Assembly (NCBI RefSeq): GCF_021018805.1
Contig: NC_086248.1
Location: forward strand, 99,099,239 to 99,163,238
Reading direction: 5' to 3'
Length of the DNA stretch: 64,000 nt
Source: Prinia subflava
Taxonomy: Eukaryota > Chordata > Aves > Passeriformes > Cisticolidae
Shown here: positions 1 to 12,592 of the stretch, piece after piece
Numbering within the stretch: the stretch's first letter is position 1
Layout: every line of letters starts with the position of its first letter
The notes under the pieces: generated by a model
What the model was told of the DNA's origin: nothing
Seen by the model: only the letters and a program-made list of their open reading frames with translations
The model's database searches: none
Made by a program: the position numbers and the translations under genes

Positions 1-1560
1 TTTAGATTTACTGCTTGGGGGTTTAGAGGTGATGGGGAACAGCAACTATGAACCCTCCTTCCACATATGTTGGGACAAGCCACTATTTATAGCTTTCTAT
101 TTGCAGTTGGAGCAAGAACCATAAATATTCCCTACTTCAGCAGGAAAAGAGTTCCAGCAACATCAAAAAAGAGCCTCAGTACATAAGAATGGCATAGGAT
201 TTGGGCTGCATTGATTGTGCTGTTTCAGCTGAGTTTTATCTGTTTGAAGTTTCAGAGACTGGTAGAGTCTTGTGTCCATTTCAAGACAGCACAGCCCTGT
301 GGGGCCAGTTGTTAAGTTTTGCATCATTAACAGAACGGTGTGCAAAAAACGCTCGGTGAAAACAGCCCCACTCCTTGGCTTTATCCTCCTGTGTGTTCTA
401 GGAGGAGACCTAAAAATCAGTGATGTGAAAATTTGCCATGTATTATTATGCCTTTGGGGACATGATGGTAATCTGTGATATTGCACCTTTTCACTAGTCC
501 TCTGTGCTGAGAAGGGGGGAAAAAGCTGCAATTGTTCTGCACATTTGTTAAAGGATTATTTCACGAAGTATTTGGTAAAATACAATCCGTCATGATCAAG
601 TATAATTTTACAGTGTAATAAATGATTATCAGAAGAGCTTTTTACAGTTTTTTATTTCAGTGTAGCTGGGTAGATGTTTCATACACAGTTTATTGGTGTT
701 GCACTTCTGATGTCTCCAAGGGGGACGTGGAATTGCTTTTCCCTGGTCAGAATTTCTCAATACATTTACTCACATAGTGCACCTAGTCTCTATATTTCTG
801 TTGTATGCAGTTCCAGTGGAAATAAATGTTCTTAATCCCAGCCAACTGAGATGCAAACATTTAAAATTAAATAGAGTTACTCATTTTAAAAGGTCACTCT
901 TGTCTTTTTTATTAGTGCTATTTATTTCCTCAAACCTGTTTCACATTCAGATCACTAAAATGAAGAGCAGTGTAACCCAAAACAGTCGGAGCTGTGGCTG
1001 ATAGTGGAAGGGAGAATTCTGGCACATGTGGCTCCTTGGTGTTAAGTGTTGCCACTCATCCCTTGGGTGTGCATAGTCTGCAGAGACATGCCCAGTCCTC
1101 TGTGGACCTTTGCATCCTCTCAAAATATTTTCTGCACTCCTGAATCGCTTGTTTTCTGCAGTGATGTGCATAGGCTCTATTGCTCATTACAGATTTCTGC
1201 TCTGAGCTGTGTGGACTGCAAAATGCTTTGGGATTCCAAACCAAATGGCGATTCACATTGTGTCTGATTCTCCTGAGCCCTGTACCCCTGGGTGTAGTTA
1301 ACTCCTGGGAAATGCCAGCAGCTCCAAATGAGGATGGGAAGCCTCTGAAGGTTGAAATAAGGTTCAAGGCAGCTGAACGATTTTTTTTTTAATTTTTTTT
1401 TTCAAATACTCATAGCAATTAGGATATTAAAATCGATGTCATGAGCTGTTACTTACAGACTGCATTGGCTCTGCTCTGTCATGACCTTGCTCTTCTTCAC
1501 CACACAAAGCTTCTGAAACTGCAAGGGAACAAATTTCTCACCAAGCCTAAGCACCCTCTG
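1..1560. other. Gene-free unique DNA
   Basis: No coding frame with a recognisable product is present on either strand, and short frames are broken by frequent stops. The only low-complexity feature is a T-rich run at about 1381-1403. Scattered AATAAA-like hexamers are no more frequent than expected in AT-rich DNA. I see no repeat family here. Confidence 0.6.
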
Positions 1561-2115
1561 CTCTTAATCTGAATATGTTTGGATTTCTCACCGAATCTGC
1601 CAACACCCATTAGAGTCACCATTAACGGGCCACGGCGGGATTTGAACTAATCAGTACAATTTACAAAGTCTTTTGGAGCACAAAAACCTTTAGGAGCAGC
1701 TGAGCTGAGTGGTGAAACCATACTCAGGGGACAGGAGCAGGAAGGCAGCTTGGAAGGGGAGCAGTCACTCTGGCTCCCACCCAGATTAATGAAAACCAAC
1801 ATCTGAGTCTGTGATAAACAAAGAAGCACCCCGAGGTGTTTTGAACCTTCTCAACAAGCAAGAGAGGCAGAGGAGGGCATCAGGGAAGACAGTCAGCCAG
1901 TCATCCGTCTATCACTAAGAATTGTTTTAATTACTAAGGGGACAGAAGAACAGGGAAAATTGATCTCTGGTGCAAAGTCAGAGCATGTCAGATTTACCAT
2001 TCTTTCCATTTCCCTGTCCAAGTGCTGCCTCACACTGAGTGTGATGCTTTTAAACCCCCACATGCCCATTGATGATTTAGAATTCATATTTGCATGGGGG
2101 GATTATAATTAAGTT
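1561..2115. promoter_or_regulatory. Candidate conserved non-coding element
   Basis: This segment has unusual texture for the window. A small CpG-containing stretch lies at about 1625-1650. Further on there is an exact POU octamer ATTTGCAT at 2088-2095, followed at once by GATTATAATTAAG (2101-2113), which combines an OTX/bicoid-like GATTA core with a TAATTA homeodomain core. Closely spaced POU and homeodomain cores are common in vertebrate developmental enhancers. No open frame of note crosses it. The call rests on motif spacing seen by eye; conservation was not measured. Confidence 0.3.
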
Positions 2116-2454
2116 CCTCTGTGGCTTCACACACAAATTTACCACTCCCTTACAGACAGTACCCATCAGCTTTTGTCTTCTGGCTGCTGTGGGATCATTA
2201 TATCCAGATCAGCTGTAGTGTGCAGTGTTAATTTGACACTCTAGCAACAGCCAGGAGCCCTGTTTTAGCTGTGCCTGTGTCTCACATTATTCTGTTCATA
2301 CTCTTTAGGCTGGGACAGCCAACCCTTGAGACAGGAGGCTACAGCACAGCTACTGGGCCAGCCAGCCCAGCTGAGAGCAGGGCTGTCAGAGGCGCTTCTG
2401 GATGTAATAAATATGGTACATTAATTCGTGGTTTTGGTGTATGTCGAATGTAAA

Positions 2455-3010
2455 TATGTTCTGTAAAATAAAAATGCAAGCAGGTCGGGCATGAAACCAG
2501 CTAATCTCAGGACGAGCAACACCCAGGGGCCGCTATTCAGGGAAGGACAATGCCTTGCTGGGGATCGAGACTCCGCTATTGACATCAGAATGAAAGGCAA
2601 ATAAAGATCGAAATCAGTCCTCCAGGAGCAGCAGAACAGTGAAATGCCCAAACATCACCGAGATACTATCAGGGGGATGCCTTTCCATTCAGAACTTCTC
2701 TCCCATTCCTACAACAGAAGAAAGAAATTAACACCCATCCTTTCGCGGGGGAAACCCCATTCAGCAGGCCAGACAGAGGAGATGAATTTGAAAAAACCAC
2801 CTCGAACACAAAGAACTGTGGGCCAAATAAACTGTATAAAACAAGGACCCCGAAAAAGTGTGCTAGAGGCTGCAACTGGTTCAACCAGCGTCAATCCCGG
2901 CCTTCGGCGCTGTGCTTCCGACTGTTGGATTTGCCTAAATTTCTGTCTCGTAATTCTTTAATTAATAAGATTTTATTTTATTAATTGGAATTGGATTGGC
3001 ATTTATAACA
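2455..3010. promoter_or_regulatory. Candidate conserved non-coding element with homeodomain-site cluster
   Basis: About 550 bp that differ in composition from the neighbours, with many retained CpGs (for example around 2500-2580, 2745-2755 and 2890-2915) in otherwise CpG-poor DNA. The segment ends in an AT-rich cluster of TAATT/TTAATTAAT cores at about 2948-2990. A 105-codon frame from 2644 on the plus strand and shorter minus-strand frames cross it, but their translations match no family I know and show no domain. Both strands being open over the same interval looks accidental. CpG retention plus clustered homeodomain cores fits an ancient enhancer. An untranslated or coding exon cannot be excluded from one sequence. 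Confidence 0.35.
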
Positions 3011-6000
3011 TGGAGATGGTGCAGCTCCAGGTGGATCTCCTGCCAAAGCCTAAATCCAGGTGTCAAGAACACACCAGTTATCCATCTCCCTCAATTTTCC
3101 ATTTATTTGGTTTTGAATCACAAACTAATATCTAATTGACCAAGTCTGACTTCGGCTTTTTAACACTCCACTTCTAGATAACTGCCAAACTGAGTTCTGG
3201 GTTAAGGCAGTCTGATCTCAAACTGGGGGACAAACTGTGATGCCACTTGGTATTTGCTGCAGAGGTGTCTTGGTGCCACTAGCAGTGGGCTTTCCCAGGA
3301 GATTGACTGGGCCATGTGCTTGTGCATCACTCTGGCTGTGGAAGCAGCAGAGGAAAATTCTTTATCTAAGTTCCATTCAGCTGAAGCAGTTCCTTATTTG
3401 AATCTGCCAGCCAGGATATGAGCTCAGGAAGTCTGTCTGCCTGAAGTGGAGGGGCACAAAGGGAATGAGCAGAGAAGGGCACGAGGCAGATGGTGTTGGT
3501 TCCCCACCCTGTTAAAAAGAGAGAGAGCAGGATTTGTGTCTCGTTGGCTGAGAGGGCTCACAGGGGTGGGAGTGTGGCACGGAGCAGCTTTTGGTACCAC
3601 GGAGTTGTGCAGGAAGACACAGAGAAGCTTCTGCTTGTGGTTCACTGTCCCTGTGGTGCTGCGGTCAGACCCCGAGCCAGGCAGGAGCACAGACCTGCCA
3701 GGGTGATAAACAGCCTGAGCTCAGCCGCCTGTGCTCTGCCTTCAGCAGACTGTCCTTCAAAGGAATGGCCCGTCCCCTGTGCTGCCCTGGTGCAGGGCAT
3801 GCACACCTGCACGCCTTGTCTGTTGCCATGAGGTTTTTCTGGTTTGCCGAGCGCTCATATTGAAAGAGAAATGTGCAGCTTCTCTCACGCTTGTTAATGT
3901 AAACACTGGCCATGTTTTGCTAGCTGTCTTCCATTGTTTACATATTTCTAGCTGGGAGGAGAAAGGTGATTGATAGTTAGCTTGACCAGTGTGGATTGGG
4001 AGGTGGAGATTCCATCCTCCAATCGATGGACATTATAGGAAATGTATAAAAGTGCCTTTGTAAATAAACTTCAGGGCTTCCTGCTTCCAGCCCTGGATCT
4101 GCTCAGCAGCACAGAAATGTGTCTGGAGTGCCTCTGTTACTGTCAGGCCCCGCAGTGATCCTTGTCTGCACCAGTAATCCTCTCTCAGGGACAGCCTGGC
4201 CGGGAGGGTGCAGCCAGGACCCCTCAGGGCTTGGGGGCTCCCCAAGCTAGGATGGAAAAGCAGGGACACAGCTCCTGGGGACACAGTCCTACCAAGGGTT
4301 CCCTTTGCTTCTCTGCTCCCAATCATCCAAGGATAAACATATTGGTTTCCTGAGCCTGAGCCTCAGCAGTGTTGCCTATTTAAAAAGCAAGGGTGGAAGC
4401 GAGCTATTTTTTCACAGATTTGAAGCTCTTCTTGTGAGGTGTCAAAAAGTAAGAGAAACAGTCAGAGAAAGGTAAACAACAGGTGGTTATTTATAAAAGA
4501 AAGTGGTTAAATGTGAGACACGGAAGTATTCTTTATTAAAAGAAATTAATTAATTCCTTGATCACCAAGTGTGATCTTGTCTACAAGCTCTCGTTCAATG
4601 TGTGTTTTAAGGCAAGAAGGGTTTCTATTTTTGCTAATCATTGTTTGCCAAGACTTAGAGCTGTACAGACGAGTCTGTTTCTCTTCACCTCACCAGGATT
4701 TATAGCTGCAGTCAGCCTTTTGGGGGAATAGACATCAAAGCCTTCAGCAGGTGTGCAGTGACCAGGAAATGATGCAGCACAAAATCCAGAGAGGAGGTGA
4801 CACTGTATTTCTCCTGGGATCCTTGTAAAAATGACACGGGAAGACAGGAGCGTTTGCAGATTGCATTGTGAGCCCTGCAGAAAATGTATCAGCCAAACCA
4901 GGAAATAATCTTGGAAATGACAAGCCTCATTGAAGGTTAATGCTTACAGAGCTGTGGGAACTGGTCCCAGTGGCATATTATTAGCCAGCCTGGAATAAAG
5001 GTGTTTTCCATCAGCTTATGTGCCAAAGGCTAGCCATCAGTGTAGCAATTCTGAATTGCAGGTATGCAGTGTCCTGAGCCATGCTGAAGCTGAAAGGACC
5101 TCATGCAGCTGTAGATAACTAATGGAAGAGCTGTTCTGGAGCTCAAGAAGCACGAGAAGGAAAAACTACGCCATTTAAAAACACTTGTCCAGTGGTGACA
5201 AACACTTCCAGCACAAACAAAACAAAACAGATGCAACAAATAAAAGCCGTTCATCTGGTTGTCTGGTTCAGCTGTTGTCTGGTTTCCCAATGTGCCATTG
5301 GCATTTGCCAGAAGCATCTATTTTTTGAGCTATGTGTCTGAATTGCATGTTGCAAATAAGTAGTTTAGTGCTTTTGTTGCACAAATGCATATTTTCTCTA
5401 TGAAAATGTCTTCTTGACTGGTTGGATGCTGAATAAAAGTGGTCTAGAAATGTATGTACACCTGAGCCAGCTGATAGTCTGGGTGGTTCCTCTGAGCTGG
5501 ATGCTGTAGGTGGCACTAGCAGCGTAGCTGATGTTAAATTATGCAGTGTTTATCTCCTTTTGGCTGAAGTAGTAGCTTTTTGATTGAGGTTGAGGAGTTT
5601 GCAATTATCTGCAAGGCTGTCACATGTTAAATTGTTCTAGTTTTATTTGTTTTAACTTCATGGATGCTCTACTGCCACTAGAATGACCTCCAAAAGCCCT
5701 TCTCAGAAAGCTGTGATTGACACATCTCTTATATCCATGCAAAGTGGAAAGGTATATTTGATATATTGGAGTCATCATCTACAGTCTGTGTTGAGTGAAT
5801 AGAGCCAAACATATTTGCTTGAGCTGCAAAAATGTCTCATTAAAATAATTAGTTTCAACATGAACAGGAGTTGAAGATTATTTTGTAATCTGCTGCAAGC
5901 ATCAGTCAGTAGTGTTGCAATTAAAAGGGTTTGCTGAGATGAATAACATTTTGAATTTATGGTTGTGATGTTACCTACCTGACTGCTTGGCTGCTGTATA

Positions 6001-9000
6001 TCAAGTGACACTACTGGAAGCATGTGGACGAATGCCAACTGGAGATCTGGCCCATTATCAGACTATAAAATTCTCTTTCCAAAAGTATTTTACTGGGCAA
6101 GGCACCCGGATCTATATGTAAGTTTCTTAACTGAAACAGATGGCAAGAGGCCATAAATTTTTGCTATGTATAATGCAGACAGGTAACAAGGACACATTTA
6201 TCAGCATTGTGGTGAATCACAGGAACATTAAAGGAAGCTCAGAGAAATGTGCTGTCCTATAAAAGCAACAGGATGGACTCACAGCTTCACGGCTTTGATA
6301 TTCGGTATGTGCTCTTCTTTTTATATAGCTCTTTCTAAATTTCTGTGTTTGCTGCTGCAGCAGTGGGTTCAGTGTGGTGGCAGGATTATGGAGCAGGCAG
6401 GGGTGTGTGCAGTGTACCTGGAATGACCAGATTTCATCAAGCATGCCTGTTAAATAGCTAGCGAGAGGAAACCTGCTGTGAAATCTGGAGGAACTGAGCT
6501 TGAGCTGCTACAAGGAGAGTGTGTCTCAGCTCCCTTTATTTCCTGCTTCCTCAGCTGGCTGAAGACTGTTGAAGTGGGGAAATGTTTAATCTGGCTTTGC
6601 TTGCCAATATTTTCCAGCTCAGCAGACATGAGCAGATAAAGTATTGATACTCCTGAATGTACCCAAGGCACACATGTAGGATTTCTTTTCGTTTTTGAAT
6701 TTTAATATGTTTGATTTTCAGCACTCAAGTGCCACAGCAGACGGGTGGGCTGTGAAGTTCTGGTCTTGTGCTGGTGCCTGGAGCAGGAGTAGCATGGAGG
6801 GTAACAGCTGGAGCTTTGCCACACTGCCACGGCTCCTGCCTGGCATGTGTGGTGGCAAAAGCTCCATTTCTTCCAGCTGTGCTGTTCCACATGCTCTGCT
6901 GATCCAGTCAGTGCCAGCTGTGCAAGGCATTCAGCAGCGGGGACAAACTCACATCACTCCATACATTTCACAAGGGGTAAGTGTGAGGTGGTAGCACCAC
7001 TCTGGCAGCAGCAGACATCCCCTGAGAAATTACATCCTCTGTCCCCTCTGCCAGCCTCTCACAGATCAGAACTGTTTTGTAAATAGCCCATGTGATATAT
7101 CTCTTTGTTTTATCCTTTTTAAGTGGTAAGTCAGGGTGTCCAGTGGACTACTGAGTTCTGGATAATGAAGTAAAGAGCAGTTGGGAAGTGATTGATTATT
7201 GACTATAGACTGACTATTAATATATAGATATGTTGTGTTCTTTGACTTTTTGGTGGATAGATTTTTTTGTTACTGAATATTAATGCTGATAAGTGAGTTC
7301 TCTTCCTTTTCTTTTTTCCCCTTTTTTTATTTTTATTTTTTTAAATTTTGGTGTGTAAGCCTGCTTTTCTTACTAACACCACTTATGTATTTTTGCATGC
7401 ATCTATTAAGGGAAGGGAGAAAGAGCTCTGAAACTTTTTCCATGACCTCAGGTCGTTCTCTGGAATCATGTTCTGTCACACTGTGATGCCTTGCAGCGAA
7501 ACTATGACTTTTTAATGTTTTTATTATTATTATTCCTTCCAATTGCAGCTAGCATACATTGGGCTGCCAGTTTCTCTACCTAACAGAAACTCAGACCAAG
7601 TCTGGCTGCTCTCCAGCAGAGCTTGTTCAGTGCTACTGAAAGCAGGGTCCAAATCGCTCAGGCTGAATTTGAGCCAGCAGTAAAAAAACTCCAGAATTTT
7701 ATTTCCCAGCTCAGTATGATGCAGTCAATTCTGTGAATTTCTTGTCAAAATAATACCCATGTTGACACCCTTGAACACACATCCTAGCACTGCTTTCCAA
7801 AGAGCCTATGAAGAAATTGCATGCATTTTTGAGGAAGTGTAGTTACCTAAATTGTTATTTCAGAATTCAGACAGCATGTCATGATTTTCTTCTTCCTATT
7901 TCTTTCTCTGCCTTACTTCTGTTGATGGTTTGCCACTTAGATAACTTTTTAGCAGTTCACTTTGAAAAATCAGGTTTAAACTGGTGCTTGATTGCCCTCT
8001 CCCCTGTTTGTTTGAGAGGTGAAAACAAGAGATTCACACATCCCTCCTTGGGAAGCTCCTGGAAAACAAATATTGCTGCTGCAATTTCCTAGCTTCTGAA
8101 ATGGCAACAAGTCCATTTCCTTATCAGTGCAAAGCCCAGCCTGTTAGTGGGATTATCCCAGGAGAAGGCATTTACTCTCCTAGGAGTGCTGTGATGGGAG
8201 AGGGAAGGAGCAGGGACTGCAGCTTGTTTGTGAAGGTGGCACACATCATGTGAGCATTTTGAGCCACCTGCTCTGCTGTCCCCATCCCTTGCCTGTGGCC
8301 TCACTCTGAGATTTGCAACTCTGCAGGGTGGTGTTCACTTTGCTGTCACCCACATCCATCAGGGAGCTGCAGCTGTGCTGGGCTGGAAGTGATACTGGTG
8401 ATTAGAGAGCCAGATTTACTCTTTGGAGTAACTTAAACTTCAGCCTGCTGGGTTAAACTTTGTTTACTGTTTAACCAATGATGTGCAATTAAAGAAAAGA
8501 GCCCAAGAGGTTTTTACAGAGGGAAAACAGATGGTCTCCAGTTGGAACACTACAGCCATGGGAGTCAAGGATGTTCTAGATGTTTCTTAATGCAAAAATC
8601 TTTAATATGCATAAAAAAGCATAATATATGCTGTTATAGCTACATATCTGATATAAGGAGAGAAGAATACTTTTTATGTTCTGTGCCATGAATGCAAAAA
8701 TGCTGACAAGAACCTCAGCAGCAATTCACAAAGGAGGAATGTCTTTGTCCCAGTGAAACCAGCAGTGGCACAGCTTGGGCAGCAGGGAGGGACGCTCAGC
8801 TCCTGCTTTCAGTTCCAGTGCTGCAGTAATACTCAGAGACACCAAAAATTGTCACCTCTCTGGCTGTCTGAAGCTGTGGTTGGGACACACAGCTGCCCTG
8901 CCAGATGCAGTGACTGTGTCCAGCTTGGACACTGCCTGAGGGGCAGGGTCTGGTGCTGCCTCACTTTCTCTTGGAACACAATCATTTTGCAGCCACAAGA

Positions 9001-9180
9001 TAAGAAAAACTCGTTTCCACTCAGACAATAAATTGTAACTTAGTCTTTCAATCAGGTGTTGAAAGTAGTGTTAGAAGCCAGAACTGGGATGGCTCAGGAT
9101 TCCTTTAGAAGTAAAAATTTAAATCAATATCTATCATCCTGCTGTCCTGCCAAAATTAGCATTTAATGGTGTTTTTCTTA
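3011..9180. other. Gene-free unique DNA
   Basis: About 6 kb without a supportable gene. All frames are short and their translations are low-information. Visible local features are a TTAATTAATT core near 4545, a T-rich pyrimidine tract at about 7297-7350 and an ATT microsatellite at 7521-7534. GC-richer patches around 3.45-3.8 kb and 6.75-6.95 kb keep frames open on both strands for up to about 110 codons. This is expected from base composition and is not evidence of coding. Confidence 0.6.
7521..7534. repeat. ATT trinucleotide microsatellite
   Basis: Just under five uninterrupted TTA/ATT units. It is short and possibly polymorphic. Confidence 0.8.
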
Positions 9181-9186
9181 TGCAGG

Positions 9187-9218
9187 TGTCAGCTGGTGTC
9201 TCTCTTTACCAGCTGACA
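9187..9218. repeat. Perfect 11-bp inverted repeat carrying two CAGCTG E-boxes
   Basis: The arms TGTCAGCTGGT (9187-9197) and ACCAGCTGACA (9208-9218) are exact reverse complements separated by 10 nt. Each arm contains the self-complementary E-box CAGCTG, a binding core for class II bHLH factors such as the MyoD and Ascl groups. The two E-boxes are about 21 bp apart, roughly two helical turns. The repeat could form a small hairpin or be a paired factor-binding site. Confidence 0.75.
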
Positions 9219-11789
9219 ACAGAAAAAGCCAATGTATCCAGCAGAGCAGCTCAGGAGTGCTGATGTCTGAATGCTGATATGACACTAACAAAAACAATGG
9301 AAGAATATCCCAATGATATATATTATTTTTTGTTATTTTTTTTCTTGCCTCTAATAATGTTAAATATCACTCTCATGGGAAAAATATCATGTCCAACAGC
9401 TTAGGGATATTTTTCAGTTACATTGCTGCTTCTGGATTGTGCATTTGTAAGAACCTGGAAATAAAAAGGGGGCTGTTGGGAGGCAGATCCAGCTTCCATC
9501 AAGCTCTTCTGTGCTATGGAAAACAAGAAGGGTTCTGGATGTGTAATGGAAAGGTATTTTTAAAAACTAGTCTGTGCCAATTATTATTGCCACATTCCAG
9601 TGAAACCTTAATGGATAATGGTAATCTGAGAGGGTATTGTACCCTGGGTGTGCTAGTTACAGAGGAGGGATTAGCCAAGACCTGTTTGCAAAAGTGACAC
9701 TTCTCTGATATTCAGATCTGTCTGAGATATTTATATGCTAAAGAGCTGTGAAGTGCCGATATGCTTCTATATTTATGGAGGGTTTCTCCATTGAGACTGT
9801 GAGTCTTCTGCAGGTGGACAGAAGTGCCCCTCACCCACAGGAGGTGCAGCTAAAATTCAGTCTGTTCCCAGACTCTTGGCTAAAAGGTAGGGGTATAGTA
9901 GTGCAGGCTTGGTTTCTGATCCAGCTGGAGTGCAGGGAAAATGCACTCATCCTTGGAGCACACAGCAGGACGGGTCGATCCTCTCAGAATTCATCTGCAT
10001 TGAGGGATGGAAAGGCTCATCTCTGTTTTAGCACTCTCACAAAGCTATTGGCAGAGTCCTCCTTTGGACTGCTTTGGGCATCCTCTTCATTGCAAAACAG
10101 ATAATTGACACTGGACCAGGCTCAGAGATCTCCCAGGATGATGTAGGGAAGTGAATGAAAATGCACCACACAGGAAAAGATTAAAAGTGTGGTTTGCTTA
10201 GCCAGGAAGAACAGGGATGAGAGAAGATCTGATTGTCTATAAACACACCAGATAAACAGACATCCTCATTCAGAGGAAGGCAATCCCAAGAGTATATTGC
10301 AGAGATATCACTGGCCACCTGAGAGGGAGAAAGTTGGGAGAACCAAAGCCCCTCTCAGGAAGTGTACTGATTTTTCCCGCTTAGTGAAGAGCAGATGGGA
10401 GAAAAACTGTTTGTCAGTCAGTTGCACAAGCCACAGAACTTTATCACTCTTGGCTCCAGATTTTATCTCATGGTGCATTTTATCACTAGAGGTTTGATGC
10501 TACTAACAGGAACAGGATTTTATAAGCAGCAGCTAACTCAATAAACACCATTTCCTCCTACGGGGACAAGTCCTGGAGCTCTTTCAGTCCTCAGAACTGC
10601 AGCAGGATTTTCTGCATTCCTGCCATGCTCCTGCTGGGAAGGATTTGTCATGTGAAGTCCCACCACCATTGGTTCAAAGCCAAGTCCAAAATCCTTCTGG
10701 GAACAAAGTGACCACAAGGCACCACTGTTGCTGGCGTCTTCCCCAAGCAGATCACAGCTTCTGGGTGCTCACAGGAGGGACCAGGAACTCCCAGTCCTTG
10801 TGTGCTTGTCCTAAATTCGTGCAATTAGGTACAGTTAGGTAGGTGTGGGAAGGGTTATCACTGGGAAAGCTGCTGTGTGGGAGGAATAGGGAATGGACCA
10901 CGAGCCGGTGCTGCTGAAATGTGTCAGCTGAAACTGCAAATGGTGATTTGCTGTGCTACTTATCTTGATACATTTGTATGAAGGGAAAATTACATTTCCT
11001 AGGAACACCAGTGGTTTTGCAGCCTGGCAGGGTACAGCAGCCTGCACTGACAGGTGTTTCCAAGGGCTTTTTCTGTCAGCTCAGTTCACATGAACTCTGC
11101 AATGCCAGGTGCTGCTTGCAGACTACTGAATAGATTCCTGCCGGGGAAACATGAGGCAGTTTCCAGGTGACAATAAATGTGATTTGTGATGGAAAAAGAA
11201 TGGAATACCTTCTCTTTCACTACCATTAAAGCTTGAAATGTTCACTGAATTCAAGGCTTTTCCTAAGGATTCTGCAGCCAAACCTTGCTCAGAAGGTTTT
11301 CAAGGACTATATTGCAATGTTTTAAACTTACTTCAATGGCAATAAGTGTGCCCATTGAAAATATCTTAAATGACTCCTTGAGAATCAGAAAAACTACAAC
11401 AGAAAGAAAGCTCAGCATTCATCAGAAATGTTGCGGGACCTTACAACATCAAAGAAAAATATTTTGCTTTCAGCATCTGCCCCCACCTTCCTTCATCAAA
11501 GTAAAATTAATTTAAGACCATGGTCTTTGTTCCTAGTATGTAGCCAAGAAAGACAGGGTAAATACATGAAATAAAAATGGCCTTTGGAATTAGATAGTGC
11601 TGTATAAGTACACACAAAGTATCTGGGACATTCTTGAATTATGTATGGTAGTGGTGTGATCATGTTCTGACTGTTTCAGTGCAGGCTCCATAATCACCTC
11701 CCCTTGTCTCCTGGAGCCACCTCCCAGTCCCTTCCAAAGCAGCTGAGGTGGCAACACGAAGGTGAATGACCTCTGTCAGTGGTATTGCT

Positions 11790-12070
11790 ATGAGGGTAAT
11801 AACACTGCAGCATTAACGCTCTGCTGTGTGAGTTTGATTAATCAGCTAAGGACGAGCTGGCAAAAACTTATGACTCAGGACAAATTAACAAAGGTATGGA
11901 GGAGAAATTAATGCCTGATCCCCAGCCCTGATAAAATGATCCAGTGCCATTCAGCTGGAAGGTGCTGTAGGTTCTAAATTTGCTCTAGCACTTCAGTTGT
12001 TTGCCAAGAAGATGATAAAGCATTTTGGTCACGTGCTTAATTTTGTGAAGCTGCTAAGGTGAGCAGCACT
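11790..12070. promoter_or_regulatory. Candidate enhancer-like block
   Basis: A compact run of factor-binding cores. It holds TTTGATTAATCAGC (about 11833-11846, a GATTAATC homeodomain palindrome), an AP-1-like TGACTCA (about 11871), TGATAAAATGAT GATA-type cores (about 11929-11940), GATGATAAAG (about 12011) and the E-box TCACGTGC (about 12029). No frame is open across the block. The clustering suggests a conserved element, but this is visual motif reading and such cores also arise by chance. Confidence 0.25.
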
Positions 12071-12576
12071 GCTGCCCTGCCCACTGAGCAGCTGATCTAT
12101 GAGAAAATGGTAGTGCCATGCCCAGAAGTGGTGCTTGGAGTGAGTCTGGTTGTGTGAGACACGACACTGGACCCTGTAGGGTTACACAGTGTGGAGGAGA
12201 CCTTGCACACAGCTGGAAGCATGAGAACACCAAACTAGTCTTTAAGATGGTTCAAGATGATTTTTAAAAATTTTGTTACAGTGCTGTGATATCAAGTTTG
12301 GCAGCTGTTTAGCGTGGTGTTCTTCTCAGGCTGTCTAATGGATAAAGTAGGTAGAGATAATGTAAGGAAAATGAAAACACACTTTGATGAACAACAGGAA
12401 TATTGCAGGGGTGCTGTAGCTGAGTTTCAAACAAGGTTCAAGTCTAAAGGGTGGGCAATTCCTAGCTCAGTTCCTGGCCAGACTTAGCCCACTACCCTTT
12501 CACTATCCAGAGCACATCTGTTCTCTTTGTTAGCCAGCAGATACCATAGTAAATGCAGTTTGCAATGTCTAAATTA

Positions 12577-12592
12577 ACTCTAAATTTAGAGT
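12577..12592. repeat. 16-bp perfect palindrome
   Basis: ACTCTAAATTTAGAGT equals its own reverse complement with no spacer. It lies in AT-rich unique DNA with no adjacent repeat. A chance origin is plausible given the base composition. Confidence 0.8.

Noticed and set aside
1630..1650. Complement of a tRNA B-box-like string (GGGATTTGAACTA), possibly a SINE or tRNA
   Set aside because: No A-box at the proper distance, no cloverleaf and no known SINE body around it.
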